Position numbers and translations under genes: made by a program | Notes under the pieces: model-generated | Told to the model about the DNA's origin: nothing | Seen by the model: the letters and a program-made list of their open reading frames with translations, nothing else | The model's database searches: none | NCBI GenBank assembly: GCA_964478775.1 | Contig: CAYZJC010000001.1 | Location: 90,326 to 154,325 of the forward strand | Reading direction: 5' to 3' | DNA: 64,000 bases | Source of the DNA: PNMQ01 sp964478775 | GTDB taxonomy: Bacteria; Pseudomonadota; Alphaproteobacteria; Paracaedibacterales; CAIOTO01 | In this document: positions 26,425 to 35,300 of the stretch, one piece after another | Numbering within the stretch: the stretch's first letter is position 1 | How the letters are laid out: the number at the start of each line of letters is the position of its first letter

Positions 26425-27249
26425 ATGCTAGAAAGCCTCAACATCATTGCCAACCTCTATTTGACTTATGCATTATTGATGCTGATGGGGTTCACGCTTG
26501 GCGTTATGGGTTCGGGCGGCGCCTTATTAGCGCTTCCTATTTTAGTGTATGTAAGCCATATATCGCCGCTTAAGGCAAGTGTCTTTTCCCTTGTGATTGT
26601 GGGGGGGTGTGCTTTATCAAGCTTAATGTCAATTAAAAAAAACGTTCAGCTATCGTGGAATATTATCCCCTTTTCCGTAACCACGGTTGCCATGATTATT
26701 GCCATGCGGCGTTTAGTGATGCCTGTATTGGTTGATACGTATGGTGAAAAAAGTGTTGAACTTGCGATTCTGGCAGGCTTTGTTGTGGTTATGCTCATTT
26801 CATCCTACCTAATGTTTAAACCCACAAAACCAGAAGAAACTGCAGTTCCAAATAAGGCTCAAACTCCTCATATGGCTCTCTTTTCAATTGCAGGCGCCGG
26901 GCTTGGAGCCCTCATTGGCTTTTTAGGTGTTGGTGGTGGTTTTATTATCGTGCCGTTATTGGTTTTAGGCCTAAACTATTCCATGACGCATGCAACGGCA
27001 ACATCACTGTTGATTGTAAGTATTAATTCGCTTATCGGGTTTTTTTTAGACCCTGCCAAATTAACAGCTGATGAAAATATTTTCGTCATGATTGCCATTA
27101 TTGTCTCTAGCCTTGGGCTTCAAGTCGGCAGACATCTGCTTTCAAAAATCACAAACCTATACAACCAACAAACCTTAAAAAGGGCATTTGCAATTTTTAT
27201 GTTAGTGATTGTTGTCTTCATCATCTACAAACAAGTGAACACGATATAA
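26425..27249 (+). CDS. TauE/SafE family sulfite/sulfur-anion exporter
   Basis: A 274-residue polytopic membrane protein with the duplicated TauE/SafE signature: LGVMGSGGALLALPILVYV in the first half and IGFLGVGGGFIIVPLLVL in the second, about eight spans in total. Members export sulfite or related sulfur anions. Placed between a rhodanese and a persulfide dioxygenase, whose product is sulfite, export of sulfite is the natural reading. It follows the rhodanese by 34 bases and precedes the dioxygenase by 29. Confidence 0.88.
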   Translation: MLESLNIIANLYLTYALLMLMGFTLGVMGSGGALLALPILVYVSHISPLKASVFSLVIVGGCALSSLMSIKKNVQLSWNIIPFSVTTVAMIIAMRRLVMPVLVDTYGEKSVELAILAGFVVVMLISSYLMFKPTKPEETAVPNKAQTPHMALFSIAGAGLGALIGFLGVGGGFIIVPLLVLGLNYSMTHATATSLLIVSINSLIGFFLDPAKLTADENIFVMIAIIVSSLGLQVGRHLLSKITNLYNQQTLKRAFAIFMLVIVVFIIYKQVNTI

Positions 27250-27278
27250 GTAAAACAACTGACCCCTAGGAGCATTGC

Positions 27279-28139
27279 ATGAGCCTACATATTCACAACC
27301 TCTATGACCAAGATACCGCCACATTTACCTACATCATTCATGACACTGAAACAAAAGCATGTGCGATTATTGATAGCGTTCAAAACTATGACCAATTTTC
27401 TGGTAAAGCTGCTATGAAAAGTGCTGATGAGGCGATTGTTTATGTGAAAGAAAAAAACTTAAGCGTTCACTGGATTTTAGAAACCCATATTCATGCAGAC
27501 CATTTAACAGCGGCTACCTACCTTAAAAAAGAACTTGGTGGGAAAATTGCCATTGGCTCTCACATTGAAGATGTTATAGATTTTTGGGGCCCCCTTTTTA
27601 ATATGGATGTACAGGACGTAAAGACACATTCCCCTTTCGATAAATTACTGCATGACGGAGAAAAAATCCCCCTTGGTAATCTTGAAATTTCAATTATCCA
27701 CACACCAGGCCATACACCTGCATGCCTTTGTTACCACGTTGACAATGCAGTTTTTGTGGGCGATACAATTTTCATGCCCGACCTTGGCACAGCAAGAACA
27801 GATTTTCCTGGTGGGTCCGCAGAATCATTGTATGATTCTATCCAAAAAATATTACACCTTGCAGATGAAACGGTTATTTATGTTGGTCACGACTACCCCC
27901 CGCAAGGGCGAGAATTGGCATATAGAACGACAGTTGCTGACCAAAAGCTACATAACATACTAGTCAATCAAAGCATATCAAAAGAAGACTATGTCATGCG
28001 CCGCAATGAACGAGATAAAGGAAAAGCTGTGCCAAAGCTTTTATTGCCATCTCTACAAGTTAATTTGCGCGCCGGTGAATTTGGCCCATGTGAAGACAAT
28101 GGCAAACAATATATTAAGATACCTGTTATACAGCAATAG
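27279..28139 (+). CDS. Persulfide dioxygenase (ETHE1/Blh-type metallo-beta-lactamase fold)
   Basis: A 286-residue metallo-beta-lactamase-fold enzyme. The metal site is HIHADH near residue 70, with HTPGHTPACLCY and VYVGHDYPP following; the block GTARTDFPGGSAESLYDSI is diagnostic of the persulfide dioxygenase group (ETHE1, Blh). It oxidises glutathione persulfide to sulfite in the cytoplasm with a mononuclear iron. AGGAG lies 8 bases upstream of the ATG. With its two upstream neighbours it forms a pathway: rhodanese sulfur handling, persulfide oxidation and sulfite export. No BigR-type ArsR repressor gene is adjacent. Confidence 0.92.
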   Translation: MSLHIHNLYDQDTATFTYIIHDTETKACAIIDSVQNYDQFSGKAAMKSADEAIVYVKEKNLSVHWILETHIHADHLTAATYLKKELGGKIAIGSHIEDVIDFWGPLFNMDVQDVKTHSPFDKLLHDGEKIPLGNLEISIIHTPGHTPACLCYHVDNAVFVGDTIFMPDLGTARTDFPGGSAESLYDSIQKILHLADETVIYVGHDYPPQGRELAYRTTVADQKLHNILVNQSISKEDYVMRRNERDKGKAVPKLLLPSLQVNLRAGEFGPCEDNGKQYIKIPVIQQ

Positions 28140-28228
28140 GACACTAAGCACCTTTTAAAGCACTTTTATAGCTTAAACACTTTTAACAATCATATACATT
28201 ACAGCCCTGAAAAGGTGCATTTCACCTC

Positions 28229-28257
28229 TTGTTTTTTGAGTGGCAAATGGCTAAATT
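28229..28257 (+). promoter_or_regulatory. Candidate promoter conserved upstream of both Rpn-type copies
   Basis: TTGTTT and TAAATT are 17 bases apart, and the same arrangement recurs at 29774-29802 before the second copy. The expected transcription start falls on or next to the first ATG, so the mRNA may be leaderless or translation may begin at the internal ATG ten codons on. Conservation in both copies is the main support. Confidence 0.3.
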
Positions 28258-28263
28258 AAAGTT

Positions 28264-29661
28264 ATGTCATTTATAAAGATTGGTAAAAATAAAATGAGAA
28301 AAAATAATTTCAAAAAATACATTAAATTCGCACTATTGCTTTGCATAGTTGAACAGTCTCAAGCCATGACTTCTATGGGTTTAAGTGAAGTCTCTGTCGC
28401 AATCAGAGGAGCAACAAAGTTCATCAATAAATCTATTTGCAATCAACCAAGATTATTATCTCCCCATATGATTCCAAGGTGCTTTTCACAAAAGACTTTT
28501 TTTCCACATGAACATAAGTATGTCGTAGCGACAACTGATACTGCGTTTAAGCATATGCTGTCACTTTCAGAAGGCAGTGACAAATCTATTATCATCTCTT
28601 TGCTAAATAGTTTTATCCCTCCATTTCAAGAAGATCAAATTGTAGATGTGCAAGCAGCCCCCACCTCCGTACCCGCTTTAAAAATACCGGGTGAAAAACA
28701 AACCTTCATGGATTTACATGTCGTTTCTTCACAAGGACTACACTACATTGTAGAAATGCAAGCTGAAAGGCATGTGATGTTTGATGAAAGGGCTTTATTC
28801 TACGCATGTGCAACTTATGCAAGTCAATTATCCAAAAAAGAACTACACACAAGGGATTGGTATTTTCATCTAAAACCTGTAATTGCCTTACAAATACTTG
28901 ATTATGACACAAATAGAATTAGAGGCATCACGGCTAATGTGCCAGATACATTACTAGAACGTACAAAAAACCATCCTATGCTGGATAATCAATATCTTAA
29001 ACATTATAAAATTACTGATAAAAATTCAGCACAAGAAATTGAATATCTACAAATCATCCAAATTGAATTACCAAGAGCAGAGGAGCAACGTGAGCTGTAT
29101 CCACCAAGATCTGATTTTAATGCACAAGATTGGTGGCTAAGCATACTGCATTACTCAGCAGCGTACACAGAAGAAGAGGTTGAAAGGTTATATCAATCTA
29201 AAATAATGCCAAAGCATATTTACAATGCATTACAAAGACTAGATTTTCAAAAATGGAATCCTATCATGCAAAAAGAGTATCGGGAAGACCTTTCACGCAG
29301 AGACCAATATGCTTCCGTGTTAGCTGTGGAAAGAGCTGAAGGACATGCTGAAGGAGTAGAAAATGTTGCAAAAAAAATGCTCAGTATGANNNNNNNNNNN
29401 NNNNNNNNNNNNNNNNNNNNNNNNNNNNNNNNNNNNNNNNNNNNNNNNNNNNNNNNNNNNNNNNNNNNNNNNNNNNNNNNNNNNNNNNNTTGCGTGTTAG
29501 CTGTGGAAAGAGCTGAAGGACATGCTGAAGGACATGCTGAAGGACATGCTGAAGGAGTAGAAAATGTTGCAAAAAAAATGCTCAGTATGAATATTGATAT
29601 ACAAACAATTTCTAATGCAACAGGACTTTGCCAAGAAAGCATTGACAAACTAAAATCTTAG
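28264..29661 (+). CDS. Exported Rpn-family (PD-(D/E)XK) nuclease-like protein, gap-interrupted
   Basis: Residues about 11-34 form a signal-peptide-like segment (MRKNNFKKYIKFALLLCIVE, cleavage near SQA). From residue 92 the sequence follows the Rpn recombination-promoting nuclease / PDDEXK transposase family: DTAFKHMLS, SIIISLLNSFI, a likely active site of D150 (FMDLHVV) with E164-M-Q166 (YIVEMQ), then ERALFYACATYASQL and LKPVIALQIL. The tail has the family's repetitive GHAEG helix and ends MLSM, 100 N, then a second GHAEG block and DIQTISNATGLCQESIDKL. The gap may hide extra repeats or another copy. Usual family members are cytoplasmic, so the export signal is unusual. A truncated duplicate follows. 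Confidence 0.8.
   Translation: MSFIKIGKNKMRKNNFKKYIKFALLLCIVEQSQAMTSMGLSEVSVAIRGATKFINKSICNQPRLLSPHMIPRCFSQKTFFPHEHKYVVATTDTAFKHMLSLSEGSDKSIIISLLNSFIPPFQEDQIVDVQAAPTSVPALKIPGEKQTFMDLHVVSSQGLHYIVEMQAERHVMFDERALFYACATYASQLSKKELHTRDWYFHLKPVIALQILDYDTNRIRGITANVPDTLLERTKNHPMLDNQYLKHYKITDKNSAQEIEYLQIIQIELPRAEEQRELYPPRSDFNAQDWWLSILHYSAAYTEEEVERLYQSKIMPKHIYNALQRLDFQKWNPIMQKEYREDLSRRDQYASVLAVERAEGHAEGVENVAKKMLSMXXXXXXXXXXXXXXXXXXXXXXXXXXXXXXXXXXCVLAVERAEGHAEGHAEGHAEGVENVAKKMLSMNIDIQTISNATGLCQESIDKLKS
29390..29489. other. Assembly gap (100 N) in the repetitive tail of the Rpn-type gene
   Basis: A round 100 N, the usual mark of a gap of unknown length. Sequence on both sides encodes the same LAVERAEGHAEG segment, so repeat collapse is the likely cause. 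The true length could be zero-to-kilobase scale. Confidence 0.9.
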
Positions 29662-29808
29662 CTATTTCGTAAACTCATTCCTTCTTAACAGAATGCGCAG
29701 CTCACACAAAAGATCAGCTTGGTTATAATATGTTACCCATACACTCAAGAACTAGGGGGCTTCTTTTCACCTCTTGTTTTTTGAGTGGCAAATGGCTAAA
29801 TTAACGTT

Positions 29809-30300
29809 ATGTCACTTATAAAGATTGGTAAAGATAAAATGAGAAAAAATAATTTCAAAAAATACATTAAATTTGCACTATTGCTTTGCATAGTTGAACA
29901 GTCTCAAGCCATGACTTCTATGGGTTTAAGTGAAGCCTCTATAGCAATCAAAGGCGCCACAAAGTTCATCAATCAATCCGTTTGGAATCAACCAAGATTA
30001 TTATCTCCCTATTCGATTTCAAGATGCTTTTCAAAAAAGACTTCTGTTCCTCTTGAACATAAGTATGGTGTAGCGACACTCGATTTTCAAAAATGGAATC
30101 CTATCATGCAAAAAGAGTATCGGGAAGACCTTTCACGCAGAGACCAATATGCTTCCGTGTTAGCTGTGGAAAGAGCTGAAGGACATGCTGAAGGAGTAGA
30201 AAATGTTGCAAAAAAAATGCTCAGTATGAATATTGATATACAAACAATTTCTAATGCAACAGGACTTTGCCAAGAAAGCATTGACAAACTAAAATCTTAG
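29809..30300 (+). pseudogene. Truncated duplicate of the exported Rpn-type gene (head joined to tail)
   Basis: A 163-codon open frame. Its first 90 residues match the signal peptide and N-terminal segment of the upstream gene with scattered substitutions (for example MSLIKIGKDKMRKNN against MSFIKIGKNKMRKNN). It then jumps in frame from VAT to LDFQKWNP, matching residue 326 onward of the full copy. The nuclease core, including D150 and E164-x-Q166, is missing. The tail and about 100 bases of 3' flank are identical to the upstream copy. It may be a decaying remnant, or an expressed short form with signal and C-terminal helices that could act as a decoy or partner. Confidence 0.75.
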
Positions 30301-30398
30301 CTATTTCGTAAACTCATTCCTTCTTAACAGAATGCGCAGCTCACACAAAAGATCAGCTTGGTTATAATATGTTACCCATACACTCAAGAACTAGGGGG
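30082..30398 (+). repeat. Direct repeat of the Rpn-type gene tail and 3' flank
   Basis: Bases 30082-30229 equal 29242-29389, and 30193-30398 equal 29554-29759, by direct reading. The repeat covers the last third of the gene, its stop codon and 98 bases beyond, ending at ACTAGGGGG in both. Upstream, the 5' flank around TTTTTTGAGTGGCAAATGGC is also shared. Exact identity here, against the diverged 5' half, points to recent duplication or gene conversion. Confidence 0.9.
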
Positions 30399-30434
30399 AT
30401 ATTTTTATCCCATTAACAAGCTGCCTATGGGAAC

Positions 30435-31511
30435 TTACCAACGAACCCCAAGGTTCTCCCGTAAGAAATTTTCCTGCATTCGTTCTTGCAACCACCTTAA
30501 CGAGACTTGCACAACATCTGGGCGTCTTCTAATATAATGGTCCATATTTTGCACATGCAAACATGAAACGTTTGCTTCCGCATTTTTAGCTCTTTCCAAA
30601 AAACGCAAAGCTGCTGGAAAGGCGCTATCATTACCACCCGTCACAACCAAGTAAGGGGTTACAAGCGTTTCATATTTAATCGATGGAAATATAAACATAA
30701 TATCTTCATGATATTTATAAGTCATGCCAAAATACTCTAAGTCTGTTCTTGGGTTTCCTTGCATCGAATTTAAAATATCACAGTGTTCTTTGAATGTTTT
30801 CGGAAAATTTGAACAACAGACAGGCGCTATCTTATAATACCATGGTAATTCTCTATAAAATTCCCATATTTCTGTCGCCCAGGATTCACCTGCATCATCA
30901 CTAGCACCGCACCAATTAAGGGTTGCAATCGTAAATGGTGAATAATAGGTTGTAAGCTGTGTTACCAAGGGCCCGCCTTCGCTTACCCCAATAAATATAA
31001 ACTTACCAGTCCAGCCTAAGGGTTTATTGTTCTGCAGATGCTCTAAGACTGTCACATGGTCACACAACCGATTAGAGCATGTATAGTGTGTCATAAATTC
31101 ATCAACATCAATATCTGCCCCCTCAACACCGCGTTGTTCTACGGTTAAAAGCCCACAGCCAATATCTAAGATCTCTTGCAGAAAATAGCGATGGACATGA
31201 ATAATACTCGTGATATCATGTCTTGAAGATGACCCAGTACAAAAAACCACTATTGGAAACGACTGCATTTGTGGCTGACTTAAGTAATAAACAATATCTG
31301 AAGCACTCTCCCACTCTTCACATGCTCTGGGAACAGTAAACCTTGAATTGTGTGGCACATAATAGTGAGGCATCCCATAGCGATATTCAGCGTCAGTAAA
31401 TTTATAAGGGGTTATCCCTTCACTTCCTAACGAAACTGTTACAGTTGAGTAGGCGCACAATAACAACACACCAAAAATGTAAAACACACCTGCAATTTTT
31501 TTCATAACCAC
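30435..31511 (-). CDS. Exported alpha/beta-hydrolase
   Basis: About 358 residues with a signal peptide (MKKIAGVFYIFGVLLLCAY). The catalytic set of a serine hydrolase is visible in order: nucleophile elbow FIGVSEGGP, acid in VVTGGNDSAFP and histidine in QNMDHYIRRR; VVFCTGSSSRHD may form the oxyanion region. Many Cys residues suggest disulfides outside the cytoplasm. Substrate is unknown: an ester, peptide or lipid. A GTG start is preferred because AGGAG lies 7 bases upstream; an ATG two codons later is equally possible, and the frame itself is open 13 codons further up. It lies opposite in strand to its neighbours in a block of exported proteins and may act on host material. Confidence 0.75.
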   Translation of the reverse strand: MVMKKIAGVFYIFGVLLLCAYSTVTVSLGSEGITPYKFTDAEYRYGMPHYYVPHNSRFTVPRACEEWESASDIVYYLSQPQMQSFPIVVFCTGSSSRHDITSIIHVHRYFLQEILDIGCGLLTVEQRGVEGADIDVDEFMTHYTCSNRLCDHVTVLEHLQNNKPLGWTGKFIFIGVSEGGPLVTQLTTYYSPFTIATLNWCGASDDAGESWATEIWEFYRELPWYYKIAPVCCSNFPKTFKEHCDILNSMQGNPRTDLEYFGMTYKYHEDIMFIFPSIKYETLVTPYLVVTGGNDSAFPAALRFLERAKNAEANVSCLHVQNMDHYIRRRPDVVQVSLRWLQERMQENFLRENLGVRW

Positions 31512-31684
31512 TTCAAGACTCCTCATTATCAAAATATTATTGCACATCAATCCATGATATTAAAATAAATTAATGCACCCAAAACAAAATTGCAAGAAAA
31601 ATCCACACAAGACTTATTTCGAAAACATTATAAGTTTATTAACAAATACAACATATAGTTTAATTAAACATAAAGGACTACCAG

Positions 31685-32251
31685 ATGAAAACAATTGTAA
31701 TACTCGCCATATTTTTCACAATTATCTTCGCAAACCTCATATCTTATTCAGCAGCCTTAGAAAAGTGTGAACGCCCCTCTACAGCCTTTTCAACAGCAAG
31801 CTCAGACAGTGAAGATAATATATTTCATACCACTTTAAATGACCAAGAAGCTGAATTAAGCATCATTCAAATGAGCATTCGAACAGAGCTTGCTTCCTTA
31901 GAACCTTTGGAAAAAGAATGTGAGAAACGACAACATAATTTAGCTTTATATCTAAAAGTCTCACAAAAAATAATTGATTGCGAAAAGTCAATTAAATATA
32001 ATTTACAAACGCTTAACAATATTCATGAACAACTTACAAATATGCTCCCTATTTTAAACCCGGCCAGTTGGTTGCACAGACGCACAAGTCAATTACTAGC
32101 GAAAGCAGTTACGATGAAAACCACATATGAGCATCTTTATCAAAAGTATATGCAACCAAAATCACCAAAAGCGCCGCCTCCCCTTAAAAAGGGTGATTCA
32201 TCCTCACCAAAAATGAACCATCGCAGCATTCGTAAATATCACACTAAATAG
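31685..32251 (+). CDS. Exported coiled-coil protein of unknown function
   Basis: A 188-residue protein. MKTIVILAIFFTIIFANL followed by ISYSAA is a typical signal peptide. The centre (residues about 50-150) is helical and rich in Glu, Lys and Leu, with Cys in EKECEKRQ and IIDCEKSIK; the end is basic and Pro-rich (KSPKAPPPLKKGD). AAAGGA lies 7 bases before the ATG, so translation is likely. I do not recognise the family. It precedes the LRR protein gene by 89 bases on the same strand, so the two may be expressed together. Confidence 0.65.
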   Translation: MKTIVILAIFFTIIFANLISYSAALEKCERPSTAFSTASSDSEDNIFHTTLNDQEAELSIIQMSIRTELASLEPLEKECEKRQHNLALYLKVSQKIIDCEKSIKYNLQTLNNIHEQLTNMLPILNPASWLHRRTSQLLAKAVTMKTTYEHLYQKYMQPKSPKAPPPLKKGDSSSPKMNHRSIRKYHTK

Positions 32252-32340
32252 TATTTAATGGGTGTGAAGAAAAATTAAATGATATTTAAGAAAGAAATGA
32301 TTATAATAGCAACATCATTTTTGCAACAGGAGCATCTATT

Positions 32341-35300
32341 ATGCTAAAGACGTATTTTAAAGCAACGTTATTTTTGTGTGTAACCTTAAATAGTGCCCAA
32401 AGTGAACTTACTGGGCCTATGTTTAAAAATATCACCAAGCAGTTTAAAGACCCTATGGACAGCCCTCTTATTGGGCGAGTTGCTTTAGATAGGGGACTGA
32501 TGTACAACATGCGCTTCTTTGGAAACATTGACTTTAAACATAATGCTAATGGGTCCCGGGAGTACGTGAATGACCAAGGCAAAGACGCCCTCATTCATTT
32601 CTTAATCACGCTCTTTCCTTCACCCACAGGAGCACTTGCCACCCAAACCGAAGGAGATAGAAACTTTGGCAAAAAAGCAAGTCCCCAAAGTGTTGCTGTC
32701 TTAATGAATTATGTCAAAGCTTTGAGATATCAATTACAAGACCCACATGTCACAGAAGCTATTAAAAGTCTACCTCTCGTTAAAGACCTCAAAAATGAAA
32801 TCGTTAATCTAAGACAAGAAATTCGTGACATAAAAAATGAATTAACTGTTCATTCTTACAGTGCAGATGAAATAAGTGAATTTATACAAAAAATACAAGA
32901 GCTTGAATCACAACGTCACACTTCAATTAATTCAAGCTCCATAATCAGTCAAATTAAAGAATTGAAAAGGAAAATCAAAGCAACAAGTTTGAGGGCTGAT
33001 AATGAAGCTTCAAATGAGAGAATACGCAATTTAGAAAATGCAGTTCTTAATAAACAACTCTCATTAACTGCAATTGAACAAACACTCTCCTCACATTTTA
33101 ATGCCTTTAAGTACGCAAAGTTGGATTTAGCTAATTCATTCCAATCTGCAAATTCACAAACCAAAAGTAAAACAAAAGAGGCGCTTGCATCAGAAATTTT
33201 ACTTAAATTAAACGATGCTGTTTTAGAAGAGTCTAACCCAGATTCTCTTTATGCACCGCATACAACAGAGCAAATCATCATGGCATTCTTTTGTCTCTGC
33301 TTTAACTTTACAGAAGATGTAGCTAAATACACCCAAGCCTTAGGGGCTGATGCATTAAACCCTGATGCACCTGCGCTTAACGGTGAAGAGAAATGGACTG
33401 AAACTAGTCTTGAAAGTGCACGAACTTCCTATGAACAAGATCCTGACAAATCAGTTTCACACATTGATTTAGATCTGGTCTATATCACTAACTTTATTAA
33501 TTTTCGGGCCCCCATTCCTTACAACACAGGGAGTCAAACAGGTAATGGTAATTGCCCACAATTTGACAGATCACAAGAAGATAGCACAAATAAAAAAGCA
33601 GGGATAATAAATCACACATTTGCCGATTGCACAGAAATGGCTATTCGCATCTTTACCAATATGATGCTATATGATTTTTCACGCCAGCGTTTTCACATTC
33701 CAGAAGAACTCATACAAACAGAAGCCACAAACCCGTATTTTAGAAATCTGCAGCAATTTTATGACATTCAATCACCAGCCAATGCAAGTGATGGCTCTAA
33801 TGATATGCGAGGCCTTTGGAACAAAGTTGTAGGTGACCTCAACTATGACTACAACACCCAAAAAAGACACAATAAAGATATTATTTATAATGCAGAAAAT
33901 AATTATGAATATAATATTAAAACAAGCATCACCAACTTTATTAATATATGGAAAAAATTACTTAGAAACTCTCTCATGCTAGATCCTCTACCCACAGCCA
34001 CTGATCAAATCCAAGAATGGGTAGAAGAGTCTGTAACAAAAATCATACATGTATTAAACCCAGCGCACCAAGTGATTTCGTGTAACGCCATCATTTCTGG
34101 AAAAACGGATCATTTAAATGGGAATATTCTCATCACAATTAAAAACAAAGAAAATGCTGAATTTAAATTTAATTTATCACTTGCTATGGGACATGGGAAA
34201 ATTTCCGACATTATGTTTGTTAACAATACGTTTCAGTCTATTGGCTTTAACGAGGCATCACCAACACCGAACCATACAATCGAAGCACTTATCAAGCAAT
34301 CAAATCGACTGCCAAGATATTATGATTATATAGGACAAAGAATATTAGATTCGAACAATGCAAAAATATCCTTAATATTAAATACTCCAAAGAGTTTAGA
34401 ATATAAAGATTACCACTCATATTATAAGAAGGTCATTGAATCTATTGACGTAGATGATGCAGAAACACAAAAACGTTACCTATTGGCAATAGAACACTTA
34501 AGACATCAGATCATACTTGATGACGAAAACATTACTCAAGATATCCTACAAAACCTTCTTGCAATAGACGACCTCTACATGAGGAATCTAGATAAACTCC
34601 AGGGTATGCATTTCAGTAGATTAAAACACCTTAAGATTCATAAAACAAATTTACAGACAATAATGAACGTAAATAATGGTAACACTCCAGTACTTCCTCA
34701 TCTACCAGATACACAGCAGACCTTTGACCTACAAACATTTACACAACTAAAAAGTTTTCATATTACATTTGAGCCACAAAATAAGACTGTTGTTAATTTT
34801 CTTTTACCAGTTTCCCTTGAAGAATTGAAAATCAAAGGTAATTCTAATATACAGTGGGATCTATTCAATCAAATTCATTTGAAAAAGCTAGAACTTAATC
34901 ACTGCAACGATGCGATACTATCAATTCCCGATTCCCTAGAGGAGTTTCGTTTTTCAGACCCAAAATCTATTGAACACATCAACATTGAAGGGATGCCCAG
35001 CTTAAAAATATTATCCGCCCCCACATCATGGAGATGCGAACACTTTGTTGCCCCATCTTCTCTTGTCGGCTTCACCGTAGATTCCAATTTTAAACTCCTT
35101 GATTTAAGCAAAGCGCTTAATTTTTCAGAAATCATTTTAAGCGGAGATATTGAAAAATTTATATTACCACCTAAAATAGAATCTCTTAACATCATGTCAG
35201 GCCAAATACCTTCCATGCTTGATTTAAGTCAATACCAAATCAGTCTGTTAAATATTGCCACAAAACACGCAATGGACTTAGTCATCACACCACCTGATTT

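Noticed and set aside
29247..29648. Antisense open frame across the 100-N gap
   Set aside because: Mirror of the GHAEG repeats, and continuity through unknown bases is meaningless.
30396..30411. GGGATA/TATCCC hairpin after the truncated duplicate as a terminator
   Set aside because: The stem is only six bases and no T-run follows it.
31573..31770. 65-codon frame upstream of the coiled-coil gene
   Set aside because: Overlaps a better supported gene in another frame that has a ribosome site and a signal peptide.
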